Shown: positions 17,761 to 26,488, counted from the stretch's first letter. The stretch: 48,653 nucleotides of DNA from Lachnospiraceae bacterium (GCA_029053015.1 JAIDHX010000024.1:1-48653); one strand, 5' to 3'. A program made the numbers and translations. The notes: generated from the sequence alone by a model not told the origin.

Positions 17761-18555
17761 TTAGCGGTTCCCGCTTCTTTCTTTCCTGCTTCCCGTACAT
17801 ACGGCAATAAAAGCCGCCAGCACCAGTGTAATCAGAATGGAACTCACTGCCATGGATTGATAGTTCAGTTTCAGAAACTGGTTGTTCATATAATACTGCA
17901 GGGTATAGCTGTAATCCGGCGGATAATTGCTTCCATAGTACAGATAGCTTTCCCTAAAGGTCCTGAAGCAGTATACCACCCCCAAAACCGCAGTGAACCC
18001 AATCGGGCGGGCACAGATCGGCAGGGTTATCCTTCCATGGAGCGCCCAGAAACCGGCGCCGTCCATGCGCGCCGCCTCGTAAAGCTGCGGTTCCACAGCC
18101 GTAAGCGCCGAAGAAACGATGACAATTCCCATACCCAGATATTTCCACAAAAACAGGACATATACCGGCAAAGGGGAATCCACATCCGCAAACAGCAGCA
18201 CAAAAGCTGCCACCACGCTGACAGAAGGCAAAAGCAGCGGCAGAATTGTCAGCTTCCGCAAAAAGTTACCAACCACCCCGCTGCCGCAGTACAGTATGGA
18301 CAGCAGCACTGCTGCCGCCAAAAAAACCGGCACACAGCAGACAATCATTTTCAGCGTATTGAGACATGCCATCTGAAAATACTTATTTTTCAAAACATCA
18401 ATATAATTTGCAAATCCCACAAAACTTTTTTGGTACTGCCCCTTAATAAAAGAATAATAAATCACCTTCAAAAAGGGCAGGAAATAAAATACCAGAAGCC
18501 CCGCTGCCGCCGGCAGCACGCAAAGCTTTAACTTGAATCTATATTTCCTTTTCAT
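17761..18555 (-). CDS. ABC transporter permease, MalF-like (CUT1 type)
   Basis: This 264-residue multi-spanning protein has a canonical EAA loop (YEAARMDGAGFWALHGRITL) for ATPase contact and the typical MalF/UgpA start with a hydrophobic LLVFYFLPFLKVIYYSF segment. ATG 18555 has TTGGAG upstream; an extension to 18603 would overlap the lipoprotein gene. It forms the heterodimeric channel with the permease at 16989. The family mostly takes up oligosaccharides or sugar alcohols, and the substrate here cannot be read from sequence. Confidence 0.9.
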   Translation of the reverse strand: MKRKYRFKLKLCVLPAAAGLLVFYFLPFLKVIYYSFIKGQYQKSFVGFANYIDVLKNKYFQMACLNTLKMIVCCVPVFLAAAVLLSILYCGSGVVGNFLRKLTILPLLLPSVSVVAAFVLLFADVDSPLPVYVLFLWKYLGMGIVIVSSALTAVEPQLYEAARMDGAGFWALHGRITLPICARPIGFTAVLGVVYCFRTFRESYLYYGSNYPPDYSYTLQYYMNNQFLKLNYQSMAVSSILITLVLAAFIAVCTGSRKERSGNR

Positions 18556-18592
18556 GGCTGCTCCAATCCTTCTTCCCAAACAGGCATTTCCA

Positions 18593-20605
18593 TCATTCCC
18601 CAAAATACATATTGACTGTGCGATTCAACTCTGCGATTACTTTTTCCTTATCCGTTATTTCGCCCGCAATATAAGAATAATAGCTCGTAAACAGTTCGTC
18701 CGGCAGTTCAAAATCAATTTCCCCATTGCTGTAAAGCGCATAAACATCCCTGCTGAATGCATCTGTCCCATAAATGCTTTCTTCTGCCGACAAATGCCTG
18801 CCCGGGTTCGCTATATAACTATTTGACATATCCTCCACAAAATCAAGCACAGCATCCAGATTGGGCGCATTGGGATTGATGATAATAATATCCGCCAAAA
18901 CCGGATAAGTACCCTCCCCACCGGAAAGCGTCGGCATGCCGCATACATGAAAACCCTCTTTTCCTTCATACTTTTCGTAGTCCCAGTTGTAGCCGGTCAC
19001 CTGCTCAAAGCAGACTGTTTTCAGAAAAGCCTCCCATATCAGTTCCTGCCGCTCTACATCATCTACATCCATATTATAAAACTCCTGATAATCCATAAAA
19101 TTAATCTGTATATCGGAGCTTCTGAATCCGGCCCTGGCACCGTATTCGCCTTTTACAAAATCCAACAGTCTGCGGAATTCTTCCGTGTCGAAATCAACGG
19201 TTCCTTCTTTCCTGTTCAACCGGATATATTCCTTTAACAGTGCTGAATTTGGATATCCAACACTAAAATGGTCAGTCTGCCCCGCATCGTACAATGTCTT
19301 TGCCACCACACAAAAGTCTTCATACGTCCGGATATTTTCCATGCGAATACCGTACTCCGCCAAATTATCCTCCCGGTAAACAACGCCCGAGGCATACAGA
19401 TTGACCGGCAACATCCAAATGTCTCCCCTGTAGGTGGCTGCCTCCCTGATAAAGGGATAGCACTCATCCAGATAACGCGCAATGCGATTCTCCGGAATCG
19501 GGTAATATGCCATGGCATCGCGGATGGCAAGTGCCTCCGGCATATCGGTATTCAGCACCACAAAATCATAATCGCTGTCCCCTGCAAGCACCTTGAGGGC
19601 AAGCGCATCCCACGAAAGTTCCTCCAAATCAATGTTATAGCCGCTCCAGTCTGGTACATTTGCCAAATCCAGAACATACCCCTTTAACGGCGTATTATCC
19701 TCTACATAAGCCAGCGGTTCAAAACTGTAAATATTCCCCAATGTGGTATCTGACACGAAAAGGCGTACACCCGCCATCATCATATTACAATCATACTGGT
19801 ATAACCGCTGCGCCGAAAATCTTGCCGCGACCAACGCCTGTTCCGGCACAAGTCTTACATACTGAAGATCCGCCGGCATATAGCCGTATATAGCGTTTTC
19901 TTCCTGCACATAGGTAATATCCGACAATTCCTCCATAAAATTCGTTCGGTACTGTTCCGAAAAAAGATTGGTATCCGTATTGTATTTTTGAAAATAGAAG
20001 CCATTGTCGTCGTACGCTTCAATCCAATAGTCGCCTTCCATTCCGGAAGTAATCGCAATAGGGGATTCTATGGCAAGAGCTGTAAATTCCCCTGTCTGTA
20101 GATCCAGCAGAACCGTCTGCAGAATCCCCACTCCCATTTCAGGAAACATCAACAACAGCAGCGTATCCTGCTGCGCCGCTATTTTTCTGATTGTGGGAAT
20201 CCCCGTCAGTCTACCGCATACGCGTCCCTCTCCGGTCTCCGTATTTATCTCAATCAGACAGCCATTCTTTTCCCTAAAACAATACAGGCTGTTTCCACGG
20301 ATACAAAGGCTGGTCAAGTCGTCCTGGTATACCTGCACATCTTCCTCTTCCGCATCCACCCCGACTGCTATCTCTTTTATGAAAGAGCCGTCCGTGCCAT
20401 ACTGGTAAACAGAAGAACTCCCCTTCACTGTACAATACAAATATTCTCCTGCTTCGTCCACACAGTACCCCAACAATCCCGGCATCTCATAACGTCTGAT
20501 TGTCCTGTCAGCCTGTTCCTTTTCTTCCCCTGCTTTTTTGCCACATGCACAGACAACAAAGCACATTGCCATAAGTAAAAAAATCTTCCCAATCTTATTG
20601 CGCAT
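18593..20605 (-). CDS. Lipoprotein joining a propeller-like region to a solute-binding domain
   Basis: The ATG at 20605 is 7 nt after AGGAG; the TTG at 20611 is too close. The 670-residue product has a lipoprotein signal (FLLMAMCFVVCAC, lipobox VCAC). Residues about 35-290 are repeated beta-rich segments (YLYCTVKGSSSVYQY, NSLYCFREKNGCLIEI) typical of a propeller. Residues about 320-660 look like a type 1 extracellular solute-binding protein (GDSDYDFVVLNTD, YPFIREAATYRGDIWMLPV, ASGVVYREDNL). Ordinary solute-binding proteins are about 420-450 residues, so the N-terminal part is an extra module. It precedes the two permease genes and is their expected ligand receptor. Ligand and role of the propeller are unknown. 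Confidence 0.85.
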   Translation of the reverse strand: MRNKIGKIFLLMAMCFVVCACGKKAGEEKEQADRTIRRYEMPGLLGYCVDEAGEYLYCTVKGSSSVYQYGTDGSFIKEIAVGVDAEEEDVQVYQDDLTSLCIRGNSLYCFREKNGCLIEINTETGEGRVCGRLTGIPTIRKIAAQQDTLLLLMFPEMGVGILQTVLLDLQTGEFTALAIESPIAITSGMEGDYWIEAYDDNGFYFQKYNTDTNLFSEQYRTNFMEELSDITYVQEENAIYGYMPADLQYVRLVPEQALVAARFSAQRLYQYDCNMMMAGVRLFVSDTTLGNIYSFEPLAYVEDNTPLKGYVLDLANVPDWSGYNIDLEELSWDALALKVLAGDSDYDFVVLNTDMPEALAIRDAMAYYPIPENRIARYLDECYPFIREAATYRGDIWMLPVNLYASGVVYREDNLAEYGIRMENIRTYEDFCVVAKTLYDAGQTDHFSVGYPNSALLKEYIRLNRKEGTVDFDTEEFRRLLDFVKGEYGARAGFRSSDIQINFMDYQEFYNMDVDDVERQELIWEAFLKTVCFEQVTGYNWDYEKYEGKEGFHVCGMPTLSGGEGTYPVLADIIIINPNAPNLDAVLDFVEDMSNSYIANPGRHLSAEESIYGTDAFSRDVYALYSNGEIDFELPDELFTSYYSYIAGEITDKEKVIAELNRTVNMYFGE

Positions 20606-20625
20606 CTTCAAGCTCCTGTTTTGTC

Positions 20626-20639
20626 TAAATCTAGATTTA
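20626..20639. promoter_or_regulatory. 14-bp perfect palindrome before the solute-binding lipoprotein
   Basis: TAAATCTAGATTTA stands about 21 bp before the ATG at 20605, next to the AGGAG site. Its symmetry suggests an operator or a weak hairpin; no partner is identified. Confidence 0.35.
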
Positions 20640-20650
20640 AAATCCGGAAA

Positions 20651-20682
20651 CTCCCTGCCACCTTATCAAACAAGGGCAGGGA
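20651..20682 (-). terminator. Hairpin between the Cys-rich secreted gene and the transporter operon
   Basis: TCCCTGCC (20652-20659) pairs with GGCAGGGA (20675-20682). On the minus strand it is followed by only GTTTCC, so it is a weak terminator or attenuator after the gene ending at 20708. Confidence 0.45.
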
Positions 20683-20707
20683 ATTACCCCGCCCTGTTTT
20701 CTGCAAC

Positions 20708-21031
20708 TTACCGCAGACTCTGGCAATCGCCAACTTCAGTGTTACATCTAGTATGCTTTATTATACAGGTTCCTGCTACATCGGATCTTAATATAGCGCC
20801 GCAGCCAGTACAGGAAATTGTATGCAAATGTATTTCTTTCGTTCTCTGGCAATTCTCTACACTACCATTGTAATATACTAGATGCGATTCTATCGGAGCA
20901 TTCGCGACCCATCTTCCACACGCAACTTTGGTTGTTCCACAGTGATCCGCCGCATTGACCTCTCTTGCCCCGCTTAACGCCAAAAACAGCGTCAAACCCA
21001 GGCAGCAGCATGTTTTAATACTTTTCTTCAT
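20708..21031 (-). CDS. Small secreted Cys/His-rich protein of unknown function
   Basis: This 107-residue protein has a clear signal peptide (LGLTLFLALSGAREVNA, cleaved before ADHCG). The mature part of about 79 residues has eight cysteines and several histidines (DHCG, KVACGRW, HLHTISCTGCGAIL, IIKHTRC). The arrangement could bind metal or form disulfides. I recognise no named domain. A strong GGAGG precedes ATG 21031. It lies between a lipoprotein (21177) and the solute-binding lipoprotein (18593). Its 5' leader resembles that of the lipoprotein at 21177, so the two may share regulation. Confidence 0.75.
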   Translation of the reverse strand: MKKSIKTCCCLGLTLFLALSGAREVNAADHCGTTKVACGRWVANAPIESHLVYYNGSVENCQRTKEIHLHTISCTGCGAILRSDVAGTCIIKHTRCNTEVGDCQSLR

Positions 21032-21081
21032 TTTGCTTCCTCCTTATGAATGGTTGAAAATAAATGGTTACATTATCACAA

Positions 21082-21111
21082 GGTATGCGATATTTGTTCA
21101 AACCGCATACC
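21082..21111. repeat. Inverted repeat upstream of the Cys-rich secreted gene
   Basis: GGTATGCG (21082-21089) and CGCATACC (21104-21111) are perfect 8-bp arms separated by 14 bp, about 50 bp before the ATG at 21031. It may be an operator or an mRNA hairpin. No T-run follows on either strand. Confidence 0.4.
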
Positions 21112-21176
21112 AATATGACCTCCTTTTTATCCAAAATGGGATTATTTTTGCAGGGAATATCCCAAATTTTAACAGT

Positions 21177-22298
21177 CTAATTCAACCTTCCCGTTTTTCC
21201 GTCCGAAAACCGATAATAACCCCAGTCGGCTTCCTTCAAAAAAACGGATTCAAACATCCAGTATAAATAGTCTTCTGTCAGATACAGAAATACGTCGCCA
21301 TGTACACCTTCTTTTCCTTCTACCGTCAAAAATTCCTGCACCTCTTCCCCATCCCATACCATAATCTGAAAGCTTCCCGTAGACTGTTTTACCCAATACA
21401 GTTTATTTCCATCGCTTACCGCGTGTTGTGCGTAATATCCCAAGTCTGTATCTGTCCCTGTTTCCAAATCCAATACATGGCGGCTGCCTTTCCACAAGTC
21501 ACTATAGGACAGCCAGTTTCCTGCAAGCAGCGGGAAAACCTTCCTGCTTTCCACTAGATAATTGGTTTCCGTCTCCGTATCCCAGGCTAGAAGATACCCT
21601 CTTTGAAATAGAAAATCTGTATCATCTGTTACCATATTGTAGAGTATATATCTTCCATCTGTATTCAAAAAAACACATTCTATTTCTGATAATCTAGTAA
21701 ATTCTCCGTCCGGTTCTTCTAATTTCATGCTGACAAGCCCGGAAACATTATTATACAGAATATCCTGCATAACAAAAAGTTCCCCGCACAGATTCTCATA
21801 CAGTACTTCTGCTTCTTTCGTGTTAATATCAACCCTCACAATGCCGATACAATATAACGTCTCAACATCAACCTCCACAAAATACAGATACCCACTTGAA
21901 ATATGTAAATAACCTCCGACTCCTTCATAAAGCAGTTCCTTATCTTCACCCTCCGGTCCGCACATAAAAATCGCATGTTGTGTATAATCCACATAATAAA
22001 CATTGCCTACCTCATCTGTAGTTAAATAACCAGCGTTTAACTGATTGGAATTGTGCATGGACTGTTCTTTATCTGCATAGAATCCCATATCCATTAAATC
22101 CAGCTTTTCCAGTGCAGCAACTTCCTCCGGCAGTGGATATTCCGTAACGGTTACCTGCGTAATGTCTTTCTCCCCTGCTTCGGTACTTGGCGCCTGTAAA
22201 GAAATTGCATCGTCCTTGTCAGAAGGTTCTTTTCCCTGACTGCCGCAACTGCATAGAAAAATCAGCATCAATCCTAATATCATTATTTGTTTTTTCAT
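21177..22298 (-). CDS. Propeller-like lipoprotein
   Basis: This 373-residue lipoprotein has a signal and lipobox (LMLIFLCSC), a Ser/Glu/Asp-rich linker and then about 300 residues of repeated strands (GNVYYVDYTQHAIFM, GYLYFVEVDVETLYC, NKLYWVKQSTGSFQI). These resemble the DUF5050-type propeller lipoproteins of clostridia. It is similar in style to the N-terminal part of the solute-binding lipoprotein at 18593. ATAAGGAG precedes the ATG. Acidic composition and surface anchoring suggest an extracellular sensor or binding role; no enzymatic motif is visible. Confidence 0.8.
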   Translation of the reverse strand: MKKQIMILGLMLIFLCSCGSQGKEPSDKDDAISLQAPSTEAGEKDITQVTVTEYPLPEEVAALEKLDLMDMGFYADKEQSMHNSNQLNAGYLTTDEVGNVYYVDYTQHAIFMCGPEGEDKELLYEGVGGYLHISSGYLYFVEVDVETLYCIGIVRVDINTKEAEVLYENLCGELFVMQDILYNNVSGLVSMKLEEPDGEFTRLSEIECVFLNTDGRYILYNMVTDDTDFLFQRGYLLAWDTETETNYLVESRKVFPLLAGNWLSYSDLWKGSRHVLDLETGTDTDLGYYAQHAVSDGNKLYWVKQSTGSFQIMVWDGEEVQEFLTVEGKEGVHGDVFLYLTEDYLYWMFESVFLKEADWGYYRFSDGKTGRLN

Positions 22299-22425
22299 AT
22301 CGATTATCTCCTTATGGATGATTGAAAAATGATACCTACCTTGTACTTTGTCCGGATCGGGATTATCTGTCAGTAAGGAATATTAGAAATGTCAGATGAA
22401 ATAAAAAGTGTTGTAAGATTTTTAA

Positions 22426-22457
22426 AATAGCCGGCAAGCGAGATGCTGCCGGCTATT
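22426..22457 (-). terminator. Terminator after the EF-G paralogue
   Basis: AATAGCCGGCA and TGCCGGCTATT form an 11-bp stem with a 10-nt loop, followed on the minus strand by TTTT. It lies about 120 nt after the stop at 22580. The rest of 22299-22579 shows no other feature. Confidence 0.7.
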
Positions 22458-22579
22458 ATCATCAGATATTGTTTTCCCCTACTGTATCTTCCTATCGCCC
22501 GCACTTATTCATTTCATGATAAGCTGCTTTTTAAATAAAATCCTATTTATATCATAACCCATACATACAATACTGTCAA

Positions 22580-24667
22580 CTACTCTTCTCCGCCGCTTAC
22601 CTTATCCGCTCTCGCCGCTACTTCCTTTTCCTGTACATCGGAAGGCGCCTGCTCATAACGGGCAAATTCGTAAGCGTATTCGCCCCTGCCGCCTGTCATG
22701 GAGCGCAAATCTGTGCAGTATCCGTATAAACCGCTCATAGGAATATCGGCTTCAATAATCTGCCTGCCACCCGGAATAGGCGTCATGCCAAGCACCCTGC
22801 CGCGGCGCTTATTTAAATCGCCCATGATATCGCCGGTGTAGGAATCGGGTACGGTTACCTTAAGGGAAGCAATCGGCTCTAACAATACCGGCGAAGCCTC
22901 CATAAAGCCCTTCTTGAACGCCTGAACCGTCGCCAGTTTAAATGCCATTTCTGAAGAGTCTACCGGATGGTAGGAACCATCGTATAAAACAGCCTTTACG
23001 CCGACAACCGGATAAGCCGCCATGGGGCCCTTTACCACGGAATCCTGCAGACCTTTTTCTACAGCCGGATAGTAGTTTTTCGGAACGGCGCCGCCCACTA
23101 CTTCCTGTTCAAACACATAAGGCGTTTCCAAATCTCCGGACGGTGAAAAGCGCATTTTGACATGTCCGTACTGTCCATGTCCGCCGGACTGTTTCTTGTA
23201 TTTGTATTCCACGTCGGAATTTTTCCGAATGGTTTCCTTATAGGCAATCTTAGGTCTTTCCAGTTCTATCTCAACCTTATATTCATTCAGAAGCCTGCTG
23301 GCGATAATATCCAGATGCTGCTCACCCATGCCATAAAGGAGTGTCTGCCTGTTTTCGGAATCGTTTACCATGCGCAGGGTGGTATCCTCATGGGTCAGCT
23401 TCTGCAGTGCCTGTGATATCTTATCCACATCGCCCTTATCCTTCGGTTTATATCTCATGTATGTATAAGGCTGGGAAATCTCCCACTTTCCGAACTTGAT
23501 TGTCGTCGTTTTGGTGGAGAGGCTGTTGCCGGTTCTCGCCGCGGTCAGCTTCGCCAGCGCGCCCAAATCGCCTGCGTGAAGTTCAGGCACCTCTACCGGC
23601 TTATTGCCCTGCATCACATACAGCTTGCCAATCTTCTCCTCGATATCCTTGTCAACATTGTAAATCACATCGTCCGTTTTCAACACGCCGGAATTCACCT
23701 TAATCAGAGAGTACTTGCCGATAAAAGGATCCACCATGGTTTTCCAGATGTAGGCGGATTTTGCCTTGGCAAAGTCGTAGTCGGCATTGTATATTTCATT
23801 GGTCTTCATGTTGATTCCCGCTATCTTGCGGTTCTCAGGGCTTGGCATATATTTCACAATATCGTCAAGCAGGGTATAAACGCCTTGGCACAGCGTATTG
23901 GAACCCATGCTGATCGGAACAATCGTACCATCGCAGACATTGGTACGCAGCGCTGCACGTATCTCTGCCTCCGAGAAGGTCTCTCCGCCAAAATAGCGCT
24001 CCATCATCTCTTCGCTGGTCTCAGCAACCGCCTCCATCAGCGTATCCCTGCATATCTGCAGGTTTGCCTTATTATATTCCGGAATCTCGCAGGGAACCAC
24101 TTCCTTGCCCTGCCATCTGTTACCGGTTTCCGCAATAACATTGACATAACCGACAAACTTTTCGTTTTCACGAATCGGCAGGTTAAAAGGTGCTATTTTC
24201 TTGCCGTACTTTTCCGTCATCTCCTCCACAACCTGTCTGAAGGATGCGTTATCCACGTCCATGTTGGTTACGTACACAAAGCGGGGCAGCTTATACTTGT
24301 CGCAAAGCTCCCATGCCTTCTCCGTCCCCACTTCCATACCGGACTTTCCGTTTACTACAATAATGGCAGCGCCGGCTGCACTGATTGCTTCCTCTACCTC
24401 TCCCACAAAATCAAAATATCCCGGCGTGTCCAGAATATTGATTTTGCAGCCTTCCCACTCAATCGGTATCACAGAAGTCGAAATGGAAAACTGACGCTTC
24501 TGCTCCTCTTTGCTGTAATCACTCAGGGTATTGCCGTCTGTCACCTTACCCATTCGGGAGGTAATTCCTGAAAGATACCCCATCGCTTCTGCCAGACTGG
24601 TCTTGCCGGAACCGCCATGTCCCAGTAAAACCACATTTCGGATTTTGTCGGTTGTGTAAACTTTCAT
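22580..24667 (-). CDS. Elongation factor G paralogue (EF-G-like GTPase)
   Basis: This 695-residue translational GTPase has the EF-G domain order: GTPase, domain II, III, IV and V. The P-loop is GHGGSGKT, G3 is DTPGYFDF and G4 is TNMD, where classical EF-G has NKMD. Switch I reads RQFSISTS rather than the canonical RGITI. The C-terminal part has SGGHGQYGHVKMRFSP and RRGRVLGMTPIPGGRQIIEA. These changes place it with the secondary EF-G-like family found beside the main fusA in many bacteria. Its role (ribosome recycling, stress translation or other) is not settled. It is not next to rpsL/rpsG, as true fusA usually is. AAAGGA precedes ATG 24667. Confidence 0.92.
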   Translation of the reverse strand: MKVYTTDKIRNVVLLGHGGSGKTSLAEAMGYLSGITSRMGKVTDGNTLSDYSKEEQKRQFSISTSVIPIEWEGCKINILDTPGYFDFVGEVEEAISAAGAAIIVVNGKSGMEVGTEKAWELCDKYKLPRFVYVTNMDVDNASFRQVVEEMTEKYGKKIAPFNLPIRENEKFVGYVNVIAETGNRWQGKEVVPCEIPEYNKANLQICRDTLMEAVAETSEEMMERYFGGETFSEAEIRAALRTNVCDGTIVPISMGSNTLCQGVYTLLDDIVKYMPSPENRKIAGINMKTNEIYNADYDFAKAKSAYIWKTMVDPFIGKYSLIKVNSGVLKTDDVIYNVDKDIEEKIGKLYVMQGNKPVEVPELHAGDLGALAKLTAARTGNSLSTKTTTIKFGKWEISQPYTYMRYKPKDKGDVDKISQALQKLTHEDTTLRMVNDSENRQTLLYGMGEQHLDIIASRLLNEYKVEIELERPKIAYKETIRKNSDVEYKYKKQSGGHGQYGHVKMRFSPSGDLETPYVFEQEVVGGAVPKNYYPAVEKGLQDSVVKGPMAAYPVVGVKAVLYDGSYHPVDSSEMAFKLATVQAFKKGFMEASPVLLEPIASLKVTVPDSYTGDIMGDLNKRRGRVLGMTPIPGGRQIIEADIPMSGLYGYCTDLRSMTGGRGEYAYEFARYEQAPSDVQEKEVAARADKVSGGEE

Positions 24668-24808
24668 AGATATTATGTCCTTTCTTTTCAGTTATTGGTA
24701 TTTATGCCTGTGTCAATTCCTGTCATCAAAACACCATAGGTATATTTTACTAAATTTCCAGACACATTACAAGTTATATTCATCAATTTTCACATTTTAT
24801 TGTGTCCG

Positions 24809-24837
24809 TTGACTTTCACACTTCAACGTGTTAGAAT
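24809..24837 (+). promoter_or_regulatory. Sigma-A promoter of tyrA
   Basis: TTGACT (24809-24814) and TAGAAT (24832-24837) have a 17-bp spacer. The predicted leader is only about 19 nt. Confidence 0.8.
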
Positions 24838-24862
24838 ATCCCTGTTTAAAGGAGGTATCCAC

Positions 24863-25939
24863 ATGTCTACATTAACCTGTGGTTTTATCGGTCTTGGCTT
24901 AATCGGCGGTTCCATTGCCAAAGCTCTGAAGGAGGCTGAACCGTCCATAAGGATTATTGCATATGATATCAACAGGGAAAGCGTTCTTCTCGCCAGGCAG
25001 GAAGGTATCGCAGACATTGCGGCAGACGGCATCGACGAGAATTTTTCTGCCTGTGATTACCTGTTTTTGTGCGCGCCTGTCTCACACAATGACGAAAATC
25101 TGTCCGCAATCAGGCGCATACTGTCTCCCGACTGTATTCTGACCGACGTGGGAAGTGTCAAAAGCACAACACACAAAGCTGTAGAGGATACCGGTCTTTC
25201 CCATCAGTTTATCGGCGGACACCCCATGGCAGGAAGCGAGCGCACCGGCTACCGGAATGCAAAGGCGCTGCTGTTACAAAATGCCTATTATATTTTGACA
25301 CCTACGGAACAGACTTCACCTGAAAAGCTGTCCGCTTACCGCGCCCTGGTACAAAAAATGGGTGCTATTCCGCTGGTACTGTCCCCCAATCAACATGATT
25401 TTGTAACAGCCGGCATCTCACATCTGCCTCATGTAGTCGCTTCCAGCTTAGTCAATCTGGTAAAAGATAATGATTCTGCGGACGGCATTATGAAACAGAT
25501 TGCCGCAGGCGGTTTTAAAGATATCACACGGATTGCCTCTTCTTCGCCTGTCATGTGGCAGCAAATCTGTCTGACAAACGCGGAAAATATATCTTGTCTG
25601 CTGAAAGCCTACATTGATACGCTGCTTGAAGCAAAAAAGGCGCTGGATGAGCGGAACGCTGATGCACTTTATTCTCTTTTTGACTCGGCGCGGATTTATC
25701 GGGAATCCTTTATCAACACTTCCAGCGGACCCATCAAACGCATTTTTGACATCAGTATTGATATTGACGATAAGCCGGGAGAACTTTCACGCATTGTTTC
25801 CCTTCTGGCTTCCCATGATATTAACATAAAAAACATCGGTATTACACACAACAGGGAGTCAGAGGAAGGTGTGATGCGGATTGAATTTTATGATGAAGCC
25901 TCACAGCTTACTGCAAAAAAGCTTCTCAGCGCAGACTGA
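24863..25939 (+). CDS. tyrA: Prephenate dehydrogenase with ACT domain
   Basis: This enzyme converts prephenate to 4-hydroxyphenylpyruvate with NAD in tyrosine synthesis. The ATG at 24863 follows AAAGGAGG. The 358-residue protein starts with a Rossmann nucleotide-binding loop (GFIGLGLIGGSIAKAL) and has the family segment GGHPMAGSERTGY and FVTAGISHLPHVVA. A C-terminal ACT domain (FDISIDIDDKPGELSRIVSL) probably gives feedback control by tyrosine. The gene is alone with its own promoter and terminator, transcribed divergently from the EF-G paralogue; no other aromatic pathway gene is adjacent. Confidence 0.95.
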   Translation: MSTLTCGFIGLGLIGGSIAKALKEAEPSIRIIAYDINRESVLLARQEGIADIAADGIDENFSACDYLFLCAPVSHNDENLSAIRRILSPDCILTDVGSVKSTTHKAVEDTGLSHQFIGGHPMAGSERTGYRNAKALLLQNAYYILTPTEQTSPEKLSAYRALVQKMGAIPLVLSPNQHDFVTAGISHLPHVVASSLVNLVKDNDSADGIMKQIAAGGFKDITRIASSSPVMWQQICLTNAENISCLLKAYIDTLLEAKKALDERNADALYSLFDSARIYRESFINTSSGPIKRIFDISIDIDDKPGELSRIVSLLASHDINIKNIGITHNRESEEGVMRIEFYDEASQLTAKKLLSAD

Positions 25940-25963
25940 CGCCAATCCGTTTTCAATACAGAC

Positions 25964-26002
25964 AAAAAGCAGAAAAACCGTTTTTCAGTTTTTCTGCTTT
26001 TT
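25964..26002. terminator. Bidirectional terminator between tyrA and the VanZ gene
   Basis: AAAAAGCAGAAAAAC and GTTTTTCTGCTTTTT form a 15-bp stem with a short loop and T-runs on both strands. It ends tyrA and overlaps the last codons of the convergent VanZ gene, whose Lys/Gln-rich tail it encodes. Confidence 0.9.
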
Positions 26003-26488
26003 CACTTTACGTTTCTCTGATAAATACAGCACCGACAGACATAGGAACGCTCCCACTGCGCCGCCGCAGGTATCCAGCAGCACATCGGATACACTTGCCC
26101 ATCTGCCCGGCACGAAATACTGGTGTATTTCATCAGCCGCCGCTGATAAAAATACCCACAAAACTGCTGCAAAATACCGCTTTGCTCCCTTTTCCATATG
26201 GCAGTACAGGATGCGGAATACCAATATGCCCATCACCGCATATTCAGCGAAATGAGCCATTTTACGCAAGGGATGCTCAAAAGCCATAACAAGTTCCGCG
26301 AGTTTTTCCGCTGCCAGATGCCCGCCTGTCAAAAAGTCCAGCAGCCAGACTCCCTTTTTTGACACTGACGTACTGATGCCGCTTGACGTTTCCCCGTTCT
26401 GTGCCGAAAAAAGAAAAATCACGGCATACAGAAAAAGCAGCAATACTTTACATATGACTGCTTTTCCATGCTTCTTTTTATTCTTCAT
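25985..26488 (-). CDS. VanZ-family membrane protein
   Basis: This 167-residue protein has about four membrane segments and the VanZ signatures HPLRKMAHFAEYAVMG and DEIHQYFVPGRWASVSDVLLD. The family's name comes from a teicoplanin-resistance gene, but most chromosomal members have no known drug role. ATG 26488 overlaps the end of the PilZ gene by 11 bp, so the two are translationally linked. The C-terminal KRKVKKQKN is encoded within the terminator hairpin. Confidence 0.88.
   Translation of the reverse strand: MKNKKKHGKAVICKVLLLFLYAVIFLFSAQNGETSSGISTSVSKKGVWLLDFLTGGHLAAEKLAELVMAFEHPLRKMAHFAEYAVMGILVFRILYCHMEKGAKRYFAAVLWVFLSAAADEIHQYFVPGRWASVSDVLLDTCGGAVGAFLCLSVLYLSEKRKVKKQKN

Noticed and set aside
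17716..18531. 271-codon open frame on the plus strand over the ABC permeases
   Set aside because: The minus-strand permeases have clear motifs; this frame is low-complexity in His/Gln/Arg with no start signal.
23576..24571. 331-codon open frame on the plus strand
   Set aside because: It is antisense to the EF-G paralogue, has no ribosome site or recognisable protein features, and reflects codon bias of the real gene.
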